Made by a program: the position numbers and the translations under genes. Of a DNA stretch of 31,507 bases, positions 7,489 through 15,300 are shown in pieces; position 1 is the stretch's first letter; each line of letters starts with the position of its first letter. The notes under the pieces were generated by a model. It was not told where the DNA came from. It saw only the letters and a program-made list of their open reading frames with translations, and searched no databases. Source of the stretch: Bacillota bacterium (GTDB lineage: Bacteria; Bacillota; Clostridia; Oscillospirales; Ruminococcaceae); the NCBI GenBank assembly GCA_023431215.1, contig JAEYXR010000050.1, positions 1 through 31,507 of the forward strand. The letters run 5' to 3'.

Positions 7489-8295
7489 TTGTTTGTCGTA
7501 ATTGCAGCCCGGGAACAGCTACAGGGCAAAGGTCTTTGGGCAGCTATGGTGCGCTTTTTACTACGGTGGCGGGTTTGGGCCAAAAGAAAGCGGCTGCGCG
7601 GCAGCGATTACCTGTTACTGTCTGTGGCGGACCCCAGACATCTGCCAAAGCGCCGACTGCAAAAGCTGGCGGGATGGGAAGCCGCAAGGGTAGTGGCAGG
7701 AAGCACCATTGTATTGCCTTTGGAATTTACTTTGTGGAAGCCATTGGTATGGAATGCCCGTGTAACGGTAACAGCGGCCATAGAATTACTAGATAGGCTG
7801 CCCAAAGAAAAACGGTGGCTGGTTGGGGTTATTGATGAAAGCGGCACCCATGTCTGGTGCTGTCGAAGAATGCTGCCCTACTGCGTGGCATTGCGTGTGT
7901 TTACCAGGCGCCCCAGGCTTTATGAAGAAGAGGCAGACCGCATGATGGCTGAAATGGGTGCCCAAGTGCTGCTGACAGAGGAATGGGCGGCGCTTGGCGG
8001 TTGTGAGTTTTGTATTGTACTGGACGGCGGAGATGGAATGACCCTGCCGGTACCTGTACTGGCCTACGGAGAGAACCCTGTTTGCGGCAACCCAACAGTC
8101 AGCAATTTGACCATAGCGCCCTGGTGGGGTCCGGGAGATGATCTGCCCTATGATGTAGACCCCAATCTTTTGTTGGCAGCGGCGGAAGAACTCACTGCTG
8201 GTTCCCGCATGGAGCGGGCCGCATTGCTGATGCAAAACTGCTATATCGATGGACAAAGTAGCAGTTTTGACATTTTGTCGGACCACTGCAGATAA
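7489..8295 (+). CDS. Uncharacterised 268-aa protein
   Basis: I do not recognise this family. A strong ribosome site, AAAGGAGGTG (7475-7484), lies about 5 bases before the TTG at 7489, so translation is well supported. The product is soluble-looking, with a basic, Arg/Lys- and Trp-rich first 70 residues. The middle (about 108-190) alternates predicted strands and helices: WLVGVIDESG, VALRVFTRRP, a helix with YEEEADRMMAEMG, then VLLTEEW and FCIVLDGG. This pattern suggests a Rossmann-like alpha/beta fold without a classic Gly-rich nucleotide loop; that is inference. Several Cys are scattered without a metal-binding spacing. It stands alone between the CtpB-like terminator and the greA promoter region. 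Confidence 0.75.
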   Translation: MFVVIAAREQLQGKGLWAAMVRFLLRWRVWAKRKRLRGSDYLLLSVADPRHLPKRRLQKLAGWEAARVVAGSTIVLPLEFTLWKPLVWNARVTVTAAIELLDRLPKEKRWLVGVIDESGTHVWCCRRMLPYCVALRVFTRRPRLYEEEADRMMAEMGAQVLLTEEWAALGGCEFCIVLDGGDGMTLPVPVLAYGENPVCGNPTVSNLTIAPWWGPGDDLPYDVDPNLLLAAAEELTAGSRMERAALLMQNCYIDGQSSSFDILSDHCR

Positions 8296-8669
8296 TATAA
8301 CCGACCCACAGCCATGAGCAAACCTTGCTTGGTACAGAAAGTTTTTTGCGTATGGGTGCCTTAAATGCTTGGCACAAGCTGCCCTATGCAAAAAGCTTTT
8401 TGCTGTTTGTGCTTTCAGCAGCCAAAATCAAAAGCACCACCCAAAAAGTACCGTGGTCTAAGGAAACGCAAATGAAAAGACATAAACCAAGTACAACAAA
8501 TGGGTTTCTTTCAAGTTTGCAGGCTTTTTTAGGATGCTTTAAAAAATTGATACCCACATCAACATATTCTAAGAAAGCTGATGAAGGTAAATAAGCAAAT
8601 AAAAAATATATCTGCAACACTTTTCATAAAATAGTGAAATGTGGAAAAATATAAGCCGATAAATAAGTA

Positions 8670-8698
8670 TTGACAGGGGAATTTTGAGTGGATATAAT
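8670..8698 (+). promoter_or_regulatory. Perfect-consensus sigma-A promoter for greA-lysS
   Basis: TTGACA (8670-8675), a 17-base spacer and TATAAT (8693-8698): an exact match to the housekeeping consensus with optimal spacing. Transcription would begin near 8705, giving a leader of about 150 bases before greA. Confidence 0.92.
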
Positions 8699-8772
8699 AG
8701 AGAGCGTTACAGTAAAAAAATTGCAGAATTCTTGGCAGGTGGCTTTTGGCTACCTGCTCTAATGTCATATCT

Positions 8773-8815
8773 GAGCTCTGGACAGGGCTTTTGCCCACCG
8801 GGGGCTCATTTCTTT
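8773..8815 (+). promoter_or_regulatory. Stable leader hairpin, possible attenuator
   Basis: GAGC (8773-8776) pairs with GCTC (8804-8807), extended by CUCUGG/CCGGGG pairs with G-U wobbles and an inner GGGC-TTTT-GCCC hairpin. A pyrimidine-rich ATTTCTTT follows. It could act as a weak terminator in the greA leader. A smaller GCAGGT/ACCTGC hairpin precedes it (about 8733-8757). No T-box motif was found. Confidence 0.35.
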
Positions 8816-8853
8816 CGGCGGTCCCAAGACTATAACGTAAAGGAGCATAATGC

Positions 8854-9327
8854 ATGGCACAGGATATCGTAATGACCCAGGAGGGCTATGAGGAGCTCAA
8901 AAAGGAACTTCAGGAACTGAAAACCGTAAAACGTCAGGAGATTGCGGAAAAAATAAAGGTAGCAAGAGGCTTTGGCGATCTTTCTGAAAACAGCGAATAT
9001 GATGAAGCTAAAAATGAGCAGGCTATGATTGAAGCTAGAATTCTTGTCATTGAAGAGCAGCTGAAGCATGTTAAAATTATGGATGAGAACAGCGTCCCCA
9101 AGGACGTAGTCTCTATCGGCTCTTATGTTACCTTTGAAGATTTGGCCTATGGCGATCAAATGGAGTATCGCATCGTCACCAGTCTGGAGTCCAGCAATCA
9201 GCCGGACACCATCACCGACACCTCCCCTGTGGGTAAGGCCCTTGTGGGAAGCCGGGTGGGAGACGTGGTGGCAATTGCTGCACCAAACGGCAGCTATGAT
9301 ATCAAGGTATTGTCTATCAGAAGATGA
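8854..9327 (+). CDS. greA: Transcription elongation factor GreA
   Basis: Rescues backtracked RNA polymerase by stimulating cleavage of the transcript end in its active site. The 157-aa length is typical. The N-terminal coiled coil carries the tip motif GDLSENSEYDEAKNEQ, with the acidic D and E residues that coordinate the catalytic metal. The C-terminal globular domain has the family ending VGDVVAIAAPNGSYDIKVLSI split across two strands. AAAGGAG (8839-8845) lies 8 bases before the ATG. It is driven by the consensus promoter at 8670-8698 and followed 80 bases later by lysS, a common Firmicutes pairing. Confidence 0.96.
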   Translation: MAQDIVMTQEGYEELKKELQELKTVKRQEIAEKIKVARGFGDLSENSEYDEAKNEQAMIEARILVIEEQLKHVKIMDENSVPKDVVSIGSYVTFEDLAYGDQMEYRIVTSLESSNQPDTITDTSPVGKALVGSRVGDVVAIAAPNGSYDIKVLSIRR

Positions 9328-9333
9328 TTTGGT

Positions 9334-9363
9334 GCGGGCCTTGGAGACAAAGCCCGCCCTTTT
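9334..9363 (+). terminator. Weak terminator between greA and lysS
   Basis: GCGGGC (9334-9339) and GCCCGC (9352-9357) pair across a 12-base loop and are followed by CCTTTT. The interrupted T run suggests partial termination that lowers lysS relative to greA. Confidence 0.5.
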
Positions 9364-9407
9364 CCGTTTAAAAACCCAGGGTGTTAAAAACACAGGAGGA
9401 CTAAAAA

Positions 9408-10928
9408 ATGGCAGAAGACCAGATGGAGCAGGGCCAGGAAATGACCCAGCAGGAACTTTCAGAGATATTGCAGGTACGCCGTGACAAGCTGAAGGCTTTG
9501 CAGGAGGCAGGCAAAGACCCCTTTGCCATTACCCGCTATGATGTAACCCACCTTGCAGCGCCCACCAAGGAAAACTTTGTAGACCCGCCCGAGGGCCAGG
9601 AGCATTCCGGTGAGCTTGTATGCATGGCAGGACGCCTCATGAGCAAACGGGGAATGGGCAAGGCTTCCTTTGCTGATTTGCAGGATAGCACCGGCCGAAT
9701 CCAGCTGTATGTGCGCAAAGACGATGTGGGTGAAGAATCTTACAACGACTTTAAAAAATACGACATTGGCGATATTGTAGGCATTAAGGGATTTGTGTTC
9801 CGCACCCGTATGGGTGAGGTTTCCATCCATGTCACCGAGGTTGTGCTGCTTACCAAATCTCTGCTGCCCCTGCCCGAAAAGTTCCATGGTCTGAAGGATC
9901 AGGAAATGCGCTATCGCCAGCGTTATGTTGACCTCATTATGAACCCTGAGGTAAAGGATGTTTTTGTGAAGCGCTCCAAAATCATTCGTGAAATTCGCTC
10001 CTTCCTGGATAGCCTCGGTTATCTGGAGGTAGAGACTCCTGTGCTGCACAGCATTGCAGGCGGTGCCACTGCCCGCCCCTTTATTACCCACCACAATACT
10101 TTGGATATGGATATGTATCTGCGTATTGCGCTGGAACTGCACCTGAAGCGCCTGATTGTAGGCGGCTTTGACCGTGTGTATGAGATTGGACGCAACTTCC
10201 GCAACGAGGGTATGAGCACCCGCCATAACCCCGAGTTTACCATGATGGAATTGTATCAGGCATACACCAACCTGGACGGTATTATGGACCTTACCGAGAA
10301 CATGATTCGAACCGTTGCTCAAAATGTTCTGGGTACCACCCAAATTACCTACGGTGATATAGAAATTGACCTTTCCAAGCCTTTTGTCCGCCTGAATATG
10401 GTGGATGCCATTAAGCAGTACGCCAATGTGGACTTTAACCAGGTCAAGACTTTGGAAGAAGCCCGTGCCCTTGCCAAAGAGCACCACATTGACTTTGAGG
10501 AGCGCCACAAAAAGGGTGACATTATCAACCTGTTCTTTGAGGAATATTGTGAAAAGCACCTCATTCAGCCTACTTTCCTTATGGGGCATCCCACCGATAT
10601 TTCTCCCCTTACCAAAAAGCAGCCCGGCAACCCCGAGTTTGTTGAGCGCTTTGAGCTGTTTATTGTAGGCAGAGAGCACGCCAACGCTTACTCAGAGCTG
10701 AATGACCCCATCGACCAAAGAGAACGCTTTGAGGCACAGGCTGCTGCTAAGGCCGCCGGTGACGATGAGGCCTGCGACGTGGATGAGGACTTCCTTACCG
10801 CTATGGAATACGGTATGCCTCCCACAGGTGGCATGGGTATTGGCATAGACCGTTTGGTAATGCTGTTGACCAACAGTGCCTCTATCCGCGACGTGCTGCT
10901 GTTCCCCACCATGCGTCCCCAGGTATAA
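9408..10928 (+). CDS. lysS: Lysyl-tRNA synthetase, class II
   Basis: Charges tRNA-Lys with lysine in the cytoplasm. The 506-aa protein has an N-terminal helix, an OB-fold anticodon-binding domain (about 60-165), and a class II catalytic core. Motif 2 is seen as FRNEGMSTRHNPEFTMMELY and motif 3 as GMGIGIDRLVMLLTN; the lysine/ATP pocket segment ELNDPIDQRERFE is also present. Length and layout are standard. AGGAGGA (9394-9400) lies 7 bases before the ATG. It is downstream of greA and probably shares its promoter. Nothing odd was seen. Confidence 0.97.
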   Translation: MAEDQMEQGQEMTQQELSEILQVRRDKLKALQEAGKDPFAITRYDVTHLAAPTKENFVDPPEGQEHSGELVCMAGRLMSKRGMGKASFADLQDSTGRIQLYVRKDDVGEESYNDFKKYDIGDIVGIKGFVFRTRMGEVSIHVTEVVLLTKSLLPLPEKFHGLKDQEMRYRQRYVDLIMNPEVKDVFVKRSKIIREIRSFLDSLGYLEVETPVLHSIAGGATARPFITHHNTLDMDMYLRIALELHLKRLIVGGFDRVYEIGRNFRNEGMSTRHNPEFTMMELYQAYTNLDGIMDLTENMIRTVAQNVLGTTQITYGDIEIDLSKPFVRLNMVDAIKQYANVDFNQVKTLEEARALAKEHHIDFEERHKKGDIINLFFEEYCEKHLIQPTFLMGHPTDISPLTKKQPGNPEFVERFELFIVGREHANAYSELNDPIDQRERFEAQAAAKAAGDDEACDVDEDFLTAMEYGMPPTGGMGIGIDRLVMLLTNSASIRDVLLFPTMRPQV

Positions 10929-11050
10929 GAGAAACTGTTTTTAACCCCTTTAAACGTGACACTTTGAGTATGTGTGTGTACGGCCTTTAATATGGCCGCC
11001 TGATAAAATATGGGTAATGCAGCAAAAAAATGTTGCATGATACCAGATAA

Positions 11051-11090
11051 AATCCCCGGTTTCATCAACTGAAACCGGGGATTTTATTAT
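11051..11090. terminator. Strong bidirectional terminator after lysS
   Basis: Arms 11051-11064 and 11070-11083 form a long stem around TCAAC, with A-rich sequence before and TTTTATTATTT after. It can stop both lysS on the plus strand and the small minus-strand gene at 11142. A second hairpin (ATGCAGC/GTTGCAT, about 11016-11038) precedes it. Confidence 0.92.
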
Positions 11091-11141
11091 TTGACTTTGT
11101 TTTAAACAAAGATTTATACTATTTTTTTTAATTAATAAACA

Positions 11142-11402
11142 TTAGATTAATTGGTAATTACAATATGAGCAGTTTTTTATAGTGTCGGTATACTTTCCTT
11201 TTGGTAATTTTGCTTTACATTTAGGGCATCTCCAAATAAGGTTTCCTAAAATTTTAACTCCTATATATGCAATACAGCAAACGATGAACATATCTGAATG
11301 TTTGGTTGCAATACCTATTATTATTCCAATTAAAGATATACTTCCTATGAAAGACAATAAAGCCATTACCTTTACTCGTGATTTAAAGCTAATTTGATTC
11401 AT
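11142..11402 (-). CDS. Small membrane protein with C-terminal zinc ribbon
   Basis: Unrecognised 86-aa protein. Two hydrophobic segments (roughly residues 13-33 and 37-57, including SFIGSISLIGIIIGIA and FIVCCIAYIGVKILG) predict a membrane hairpin. They are followed by a cytoplasmic tail with two CxxC pairs, CPKC and CSYC, the layout of a small zinc ribbon. The ATG at 11402 is chosen because AGGAGA lies about 6 bases upstream on the minus strand; in-frame ATGs further back overlap that site. The gene and flanking DNA are much richer in A and T than the neighbours, which suggests recent acquisition or weak selection. No partner gene adjoins it. Confidence 0.7.
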   Translation of the reverse strand: MNQISFKSRVKVMALLSFIGSISLIGIIIGIATKHSDMFIVCCIAYIGVKILGNLIWRCPKCKAKLPKGKYTDTIKNCSYCNYQLI

Positions 11403-12106
11403 AACATTTCTCCTGAACATAAGCAAATAGTTATCTGATTATGCTAAGTGTGTTGATTATACTCATTCCTTTATGCCGTTTTAGGGATGAGTCATGATGT
11501 TTTGTGCCTACTCATTAACTTTGCTCAACCCATACTGATATTACATTAATCATAGTTATACATCTGAAAAGAATCATAAACTACTTATAATTAAATATCA
11601 ACCACTTCCTTTAGCCAAATGTCCGTTATTTTTGAATTTTAAAGTTGCCCGGTCAAAACACAATACAGGCAAGCATTTATTTTGAAAAGCAGTATTTTTT
11701 TCAAATTTTTCAGCGGATTTTTGTTAAAGAACCTTTCATACTTTGCCGTGATTAACCAACGTTTGCTTAGTGAATACTATCAATGACGGGAAAAAAGTTT
11801 GTGAAAAAGGTGAAAAAGGCATTATCTGGAAGAAAATCAGTGAATCAAGGTGATTATAGTAAATATGAGGATGAAAAAAGAAGAATATCTTTGCAATTTG
11901 ATTGTATAGTGGTATAATACCAAGGTAGAATAAATAAGTGCGGCCTTGTGTCGCTTTTGAAGATTTGCCGCTGTATAATTTAGTGGTTCATATTTGTTTT
12001 GGCTGCAGCTTTGCAAAGCAGTTGACTGCGGCCAGGTGCCTTGCGCGCTTAGAGGAAGTAATAGAAATCTGCTTCCCAATACGGATGTAAAAAGGAGCGT
12101 ACTGCT
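11403..12106. other. 704-base AT-rich intergenic region
   Basis: No gene, tRNA or repeat was recognised between the small membrane gene and murA. The left part (about 11430-11830) is strongly AT-rich and unlike the surrounding DNA. The right part holds the murA promoter (11891-11918) and a palindrome GCTTTGCAAAGC (about 12007-12018) in the leader. Confidence 0.6.
11891..11918 (+). promoter_or_regulatory. Promoter for murA
   Basis: TTGCAA (11891-11896), a 16-base spacer and TATAAT (11913-11918), with TGG immediately before the -10 (extended -10). It would give a leader of about 180 bases ahead of murA. Confidence 0.75.
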
Positions 12107-13390
12107 TTGAATAAACTACTTGTCACCGGGGGAAAACCCCTCAGTGGTTCTGTCTGCATCGGCGGCGCAAAAAATGCCGCGGTTGCCATTATCCCCGCTA
12201 CCATTTTAGCCCGGGGAAAATGCGTATTGGATAATGTTCCCAATGTCAACGATGTAACCCTGCTTCTTAAAATGCTCACCGAAATGGGCGCCAAGGTTAC
12301 CATGCTTTCGAAAAAAACAGTAGAGATTGATACCACCAACATCAGTGACCCGGTGGTGCCCTATGATCTTGCTAAAAATATGCGTGCCAGCTATTATTTC
12401 ATCGGCGCGCTTTTGGGACGCTGCCACGAGGCCAGTGTTTCTATGCCCGGCGGCTGTAACTTTGGTGTACGGCCTATTGACCAGCACATCAAGGGCTTTG
12501 AAGCCATGGGTGCTACTGCCGAAATCGAAAAGGGTATGATCAATACCAAAGTGGATGTGTTGCGCGGCGCTCATATCTTTTTCGATGTTGTGTCTGTGGG
12601 AGCCACAATGAATGTTATGCTGGCGGCGGTTAGAGCCAAGGGCCTTACCGTGCTGGAAAATGTGGCAAAAGAGCCTCATATTGTTGACCTTGCCAACTTC
12701 CTCAACTCCATGGGAGCTGACGTGCGGGGTGCCGGTACCGATGTCATCAAAATTCACGGTGTGGACGTCATGCACGGAGCCAGCTACACCATTATTCCCG
12801 ACCAGATTGAGGCCGGGACCTATATGGCAGCAGCAGCTGCTGCTGGTGGTACCATCATGGTTAAAAATGTCATTCCCAAGCATCTGGAGCCCATTACCGC
12901 CAAGCTGCGGATGGCAGGTGTGGAAATTGAAGAAGGGGATGACTGGCTGAGGGTTACCCGGATGGGACCCTTGCAAAAAATTAACATTAAAACCATGCCT
13001 CATCCCGGATTCCCCACCGATATGCAGCCTCAGATGGCAGCAATGCTTACCATGGCCGAAGGTTCCAGCATCATCACCGAGGGTGTATGGGACAACCGCT
13101 TTAAATATGTCAACGAGTTGAATCGTTTGGGTGCCAACATTACCGTAGATGGCAAGGTGGCCGTGGTAACAGGGGTAGAGATGCTAACCGGAGCACCTGT
13201 AAAGGCCACAGACTTGCGTGGCGGAGCTGCCATGATTATTGCTGGTTTGATGGCGCATGGTACGGTAGAGATTGAGGATATTTTTCATATTGAACGCGGC
13301 TATGAACACGTTGTGGATAAATTTGTGGGTCTTGGTGCAGATATCCGCAGGGTAACGGTACCGGATGAAGAGTTACCCAAGGCATTGTAA
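12107..13390 (+). CDS. murA: UDP-N-acetylglucosamine 1-carboxyvinyltransferase (MurA)
   Basis: First committed step of peptidoglycan synthesis: transfers enolpyruvate from PEP to UDP-GlcNAc in the cytoplasm. The 427-aa length is typical. The catalytic loop SMPGGCNFGVRPIDQH contains C117, the residue attacked by fosfomycin, so the enzyme is predicted to be sensitive. The N-terminal GGAKNAA motif and RASYYFIGALL are conserved. It looks closer to the second Firmicutes type (MurAB/MurZ), but this needs a tree. The TTG start at 12107 is supported by AAAGGAG (12091-12097) 9 bases upstream. A terminator separates it from walJ. Confidence 0.94.
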   Translation: MNKLLVTGGKPLSGSVCIGGAKNAAVAIIPATILARGKCVLDNVPNVNDVTLLLKMLTEMGAKVTMLSKKTVEIDTTNISDPVVPYDLAKNMRASYYFIGALLGRCHEASVSMPGGCNFGVRPIDQHIKGFEAMGATAEIEKGMINTKVDVLRGAHIFFDVVSVGATMNVMLAAVRAKGLTVLENVAKEPHIVDLANFLNSMGADVRGAGTDVIKIHGVDVMHGASYTIIPDQIEAGTYMAAAAAAGGTIMVKNVIPKHLEPITAKLRMAGVEIEEGDDWLRVTRMGPLQKINIKTMPHPGFPTDMQPQMAAMLTMAEGSSIITEGVWDNRFKYVNELNRLGANITVDGKVAVVTGVEMLTGAPVKATDLRGGAAMIIAGLMAHGTVEIEDIFHIERGYEHVVDKFVGLGADIRRVTVPDEELPKAL

Positions 13391-13405
13391 ATAACAGAGA
13401 TATTT

Positions 13406-13443
13406 CGGGCTGTCTCCGGACGGCCCGTTCTTTTATCTTTTTC
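13406..13443 (+). terminator. Rho-independent terminator between murA and walJ
   Basis: CGGGC-T-GTC (13406-13414) pairs with GAC-G-GCCCG (13419-13427) around TCCG, then TTCTTTTATCTTTTT. The walJ ribosome site begins right after, so walJ depends on read-through or a promoter not recognised. Confidence 0.8.
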
Positions 13444-13459
13444 CAAGGAGGAAGCAACA

Positions 13460-14245
13460 TTGGTTCAGTTTTGTCCGCTTTTTAGCGGCAGCAGCGGCAA
13501 TGCCGCATACATAAGCACCCCAAGCGGTGCCATACTCATTGATGCAGGCTGTTCGGCAAGAAGTATTTTGAATGCACTGAGCAGCATTGGAGCGCCTCAG
13601 GAAAAAATAGCGGCAATTTTGCTGACCCACGACCACAGCGACCATATCAAGGGGCTGCGGGTGCTGCAAAAGCGACTGGGTGTACCTGTGTATGGTTCAA
13701 AAGAAACCCTGCAGGCAATAACGGTCTCCGGCAATATAGAGGCCGCGGCGAAGCTTTGTGTGCTGGATGGTACAGCCGAAATTGGCGGTATGGAAATTAC
13801 CCCCTTTGATACTCCCCATGATGTGGCACACTCCATTGGTTTTCGTATTGATACGGGGGAACGAACCATTGGCTATGCCACCGACCTGGGTCAGATAACA
13901 GATGCCATCTGGCAAGGCTTGCTTGGCTGTGATTTGGTCATGCTGGAGGCAAACTATGACGACAGCCTATTGGCGGTTTCCTCCTATCCGTATTTTTTAA
14001 AACAGCGTATACGCTCCGACCACGGGCATCTTTCCAATGCCGATAGCGCCAGATGCATTACAGACCTGGCCCTGCGGGGTACCGCGCGGTTTGTCATTGG
14101 GCATTTAAGCAAGGAAAACAATATGCCTGCCATTGCGGCCCAGGCGGTGCGTAGTCAGCTGGACAGCCAGAGCCTGGTGGAGGGTGTGGATTATACCCTG
14201 ACCGTTGCAAGACGCAGCGAACCCACCCAAGCTGTTTTATTTTAA
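13460..14245 (+). CDS. walJ: Metallo-beta-lactamase-fold hydrolase, WalJ/YycJ family
   Basis: Cytoplasmic metal-dependent hydrolase of 261 aa; YycJ/WalJ proteins are linked to the WalRK wall-homeostasis system and are proposed to act on DNA. The metal-binding motif HxHxDH is intact as LTHDHSDHIKGL (H57, H59, D61, H62). Further ligands are likely in TPHDVAHS, YATDLG and GHLSKENN. The protein opens FCPLFSGSSGNAAYI, the standard YycJ start. The TTG at 13460 has AGGAGGA 7 bases upstream. In many Firmicutes the order is walRKHIJ-htrA-rlmH; here walJ and rlmH remain close, without the other genes. Confidence 0.9.
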   Translation: MVQFCPLFSGSSGNAAYISTPSGAILIDAGCSARSILNALSSIGAPQEKIAAILLTHDHSDHIKGLRVLQKRLGVPVYGSKETLQAITVSGNIEAAAKLCVLDGTAEIGGMEITPFDTPHDVAHSIGFRIDTGERTIGYATDLGQITDAIWQGLLGCDLVMLEANYDDSLLAVSSYPYFLKQRIRSDHGHLSNADSARCITDLALRGTARFVIGHLSKENNMPAIAAQAVRSQLDSQSLVEGVDYTLTVARRSEPTQAVLF

Positions 14246-14486
14246 ATCAACGCCAACCGTTTGGGGCTGTGCTTTGCACCTGCCTTGAGAAACGCTTCAT
14301 CTTTAAATGATGTGAAGCAGCCCTTGGGCACCTGTCGACATGGTTTTTATTTCGACGGCAAAGGCAAAGAAGTTAGGAAAAAATCCGAGGTTTTTCCCAG
14401 GAAATCTTATTCTTAGAACGAAAAATACTTTTGTTACACAGACTTAGCCATTTTGCATGCAAAAAACACCGAAAAGAGGGATTTTA

Positions 14487-14963
14487 ATGCTGACTGTCAC
14501 CGTCCTGGCTGTGGGCAAGCTAAAAGAAAAATGGATGCGGGACGCCGTGGGCGAATATGCAAAGCGGCTTGGGGCATTTTGCAAATTTTCGGTGATGGAA
14601 ATAGAGGAGTGCCGACTGCCGGAACAACCATCTTTGGCGCAAATTCAAAAAGGGCTGGAGACTGAGGGCAAAGAGATTTTGAGAAAGGCAGGAAAGACTC
14701 CCATAGCGGCTTTGTGCATTGAGGGTGGTCAGTTAAGCTCAGAGGACTTTGCGCAGCTGTTGGAGGAACGCCAGCAGCAGGACAGCAGTCTGTGCTTTGT
14801 CATTGGGGGCAGCTTTGGCCTCAGTGAAGAAGTAAAGCAGGCTGCCTTTACACGGCTTTCCATGAGCAAAATGACCTTCCCCCACCAGCTGGCACGGGTG
14901 ATGCTGGCGGAACAGCTTTACCGCGGTTTTTCCATTAGCCATGGAGGAAAGTATCATAAGTGA
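14487..14963 (+). CDS. rlmH: 23S rRNA pseudouridine-1915 N3-methyltransferase RlmH
   Basis: SPOUT-class methyltransferase that methylates pseudouridine 1915 in helix 69 of 23S rRNA using SAM, on assembled ribosomes. The 158-aa product matches the family length. The SAM-binding knot is seen in FVIGGSFGLSEEV and the conserved C-terminus as LSMSKMTFPHQLARVMLAEQ followed by LYRGFSISHGGKYHK. The ATG at 14487 fits AGAGGG (14475-14480), 6 bases upstream, and yields the normal MLTVTVLAVGK start; an in-frame ATG at 14457 adds ten unconserved residues. It sits 240 bases after walJ, with a GCTTCATC/GATGTGAAGC hairpin (14294-14318) between them. Confidence 0.96.
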   Translation: MLTVTVLAVGKLKEKWMRDAVGEYAKRLGAFCKFSVMEIEECRLPEQPSLAQIQKGLETEGKEILRKAGKTPIAALCIEGGQLSSEDFAQLLEERQQQDSSLCFVIGGSFGLSEEVKQAAFTRLSMSKMTFPHQLARVMLAEQLYRGFSISHGGKYHK

Positions 14964-14996
14964 TGCTTTGAAACAAAACCTAAGATAAGTTATGAA

Positions 14997-15045
14997 AAAG
15001 GGAGCAATTGCGGTATCTTACCGCAATTGCTCCCTTTCTGTTATT
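14997..15045. terminator. Bidirectional terminator between rlmH and the comM operon
   Basis: A perfect 19-bp stem (14997-15015 with 15019-15037) around a 3-base loop, with T-rich sequence on the right and A-rich on the left. It serves rlmH on plus and the small membrane gene on minus, whose stop codon lies at 15044-15046. Confidence 0.95.
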
Positions 15046-15289
15046 AAAACAAAATACTCCAAAGAGATACAGCGATATACCCCGCAGGAAGCACCGCCAA
15101 AATGCCGTAGATAATCTGCATGGTACGGCTGATTCCGTTGTTTTGTCGTATCAGGCGGATCAGCAGCACCAGCCACAAGAGCATGGACAGAGTACACAGC
15201 AGGGTGCTGTGCAGCAAAATGCCTGCCACCAAAAGACCGCTGACCCATGTTCGTGCATGATCTATGATGTTGTTTTTTAAGAATTCCAT
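15044..15289 (-). CDS. Small membrane protein encoded after comM
   Basis: Unrecognised 81-aa protein. After a short polar start (MEFLKNNIIDHARTW) it has a hydrophobic stretch from about 16 to 45, a basic linker (RLIRQNNGISRTM) and another hydrophobic stretch (about 59-80), so two to three membrane helices. A strong ribosome site (GGGGAGGG) lies 4 bases before the ATG. The start is 11 bases after the comM stop, so the two form an operon; the terminator at 14997-15037 follows. It could be a membrane partner or simply a passenger of comM. Confidence 0.72.
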   Translation of the reverse strand: MEFLKNNIIDHARTWVSGLLVAGILLHSTLLCTLSMLLWLVLLIRLIRQNNGISRTMQIIYGILAVLPAGYIAVSLWSILF

Positions 15290-15300
15290 AATACCCTCCC

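Larger units (their letters stand above)
8296..8853. other. 558-base gap holding the greA promoter and leader
   Basis: It contains a 16-base perfect palindrome, GCAAAAAGCTTTTTGC (8388-8403), an AT-rich stretch with no credible gene, the greA promoter at 8670-8698 and a hairpin-rich leader of about 150 bases. Open frames at 8325-8594 (plus) and 8384-8620 (minus) lack ribosome sites. Confidence 0.6.

Noticed and set aside
8325..8594. 89-codon open frame on the plus strand in the greA upstream gap
   Set aside because: TTG start without a ribosome site, no domain-like pattern, and it crosses low-complexity AT-rich DNA.
8384..8620. 78-codon open frame on the minus strand, partly hydrophobic
   Set aside because: Starts at TTG with no convincing Shine-Dalgarno; its hydrophobicity is explained by A/T-rich composition.
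8773..8853. T-box riboswitch in the greA-lysS leader
   Set aside because: No T-box core sequence (AGGGTGGNACCGCG type) or specifier stem was found; only generic hairpins.
10308..10318. tRNA T-loop-like string (GATTCGAACC) in lysS
   Set aside because: It is inside the lysS coding sequence and no cloverleaf surrounds it.
14457..14486. Upstream ATG for rlmH
   Set aside because: It has no ribosome site and adds ten residues absent from the family; ATG 14487 has AGAGGG at proper distance.
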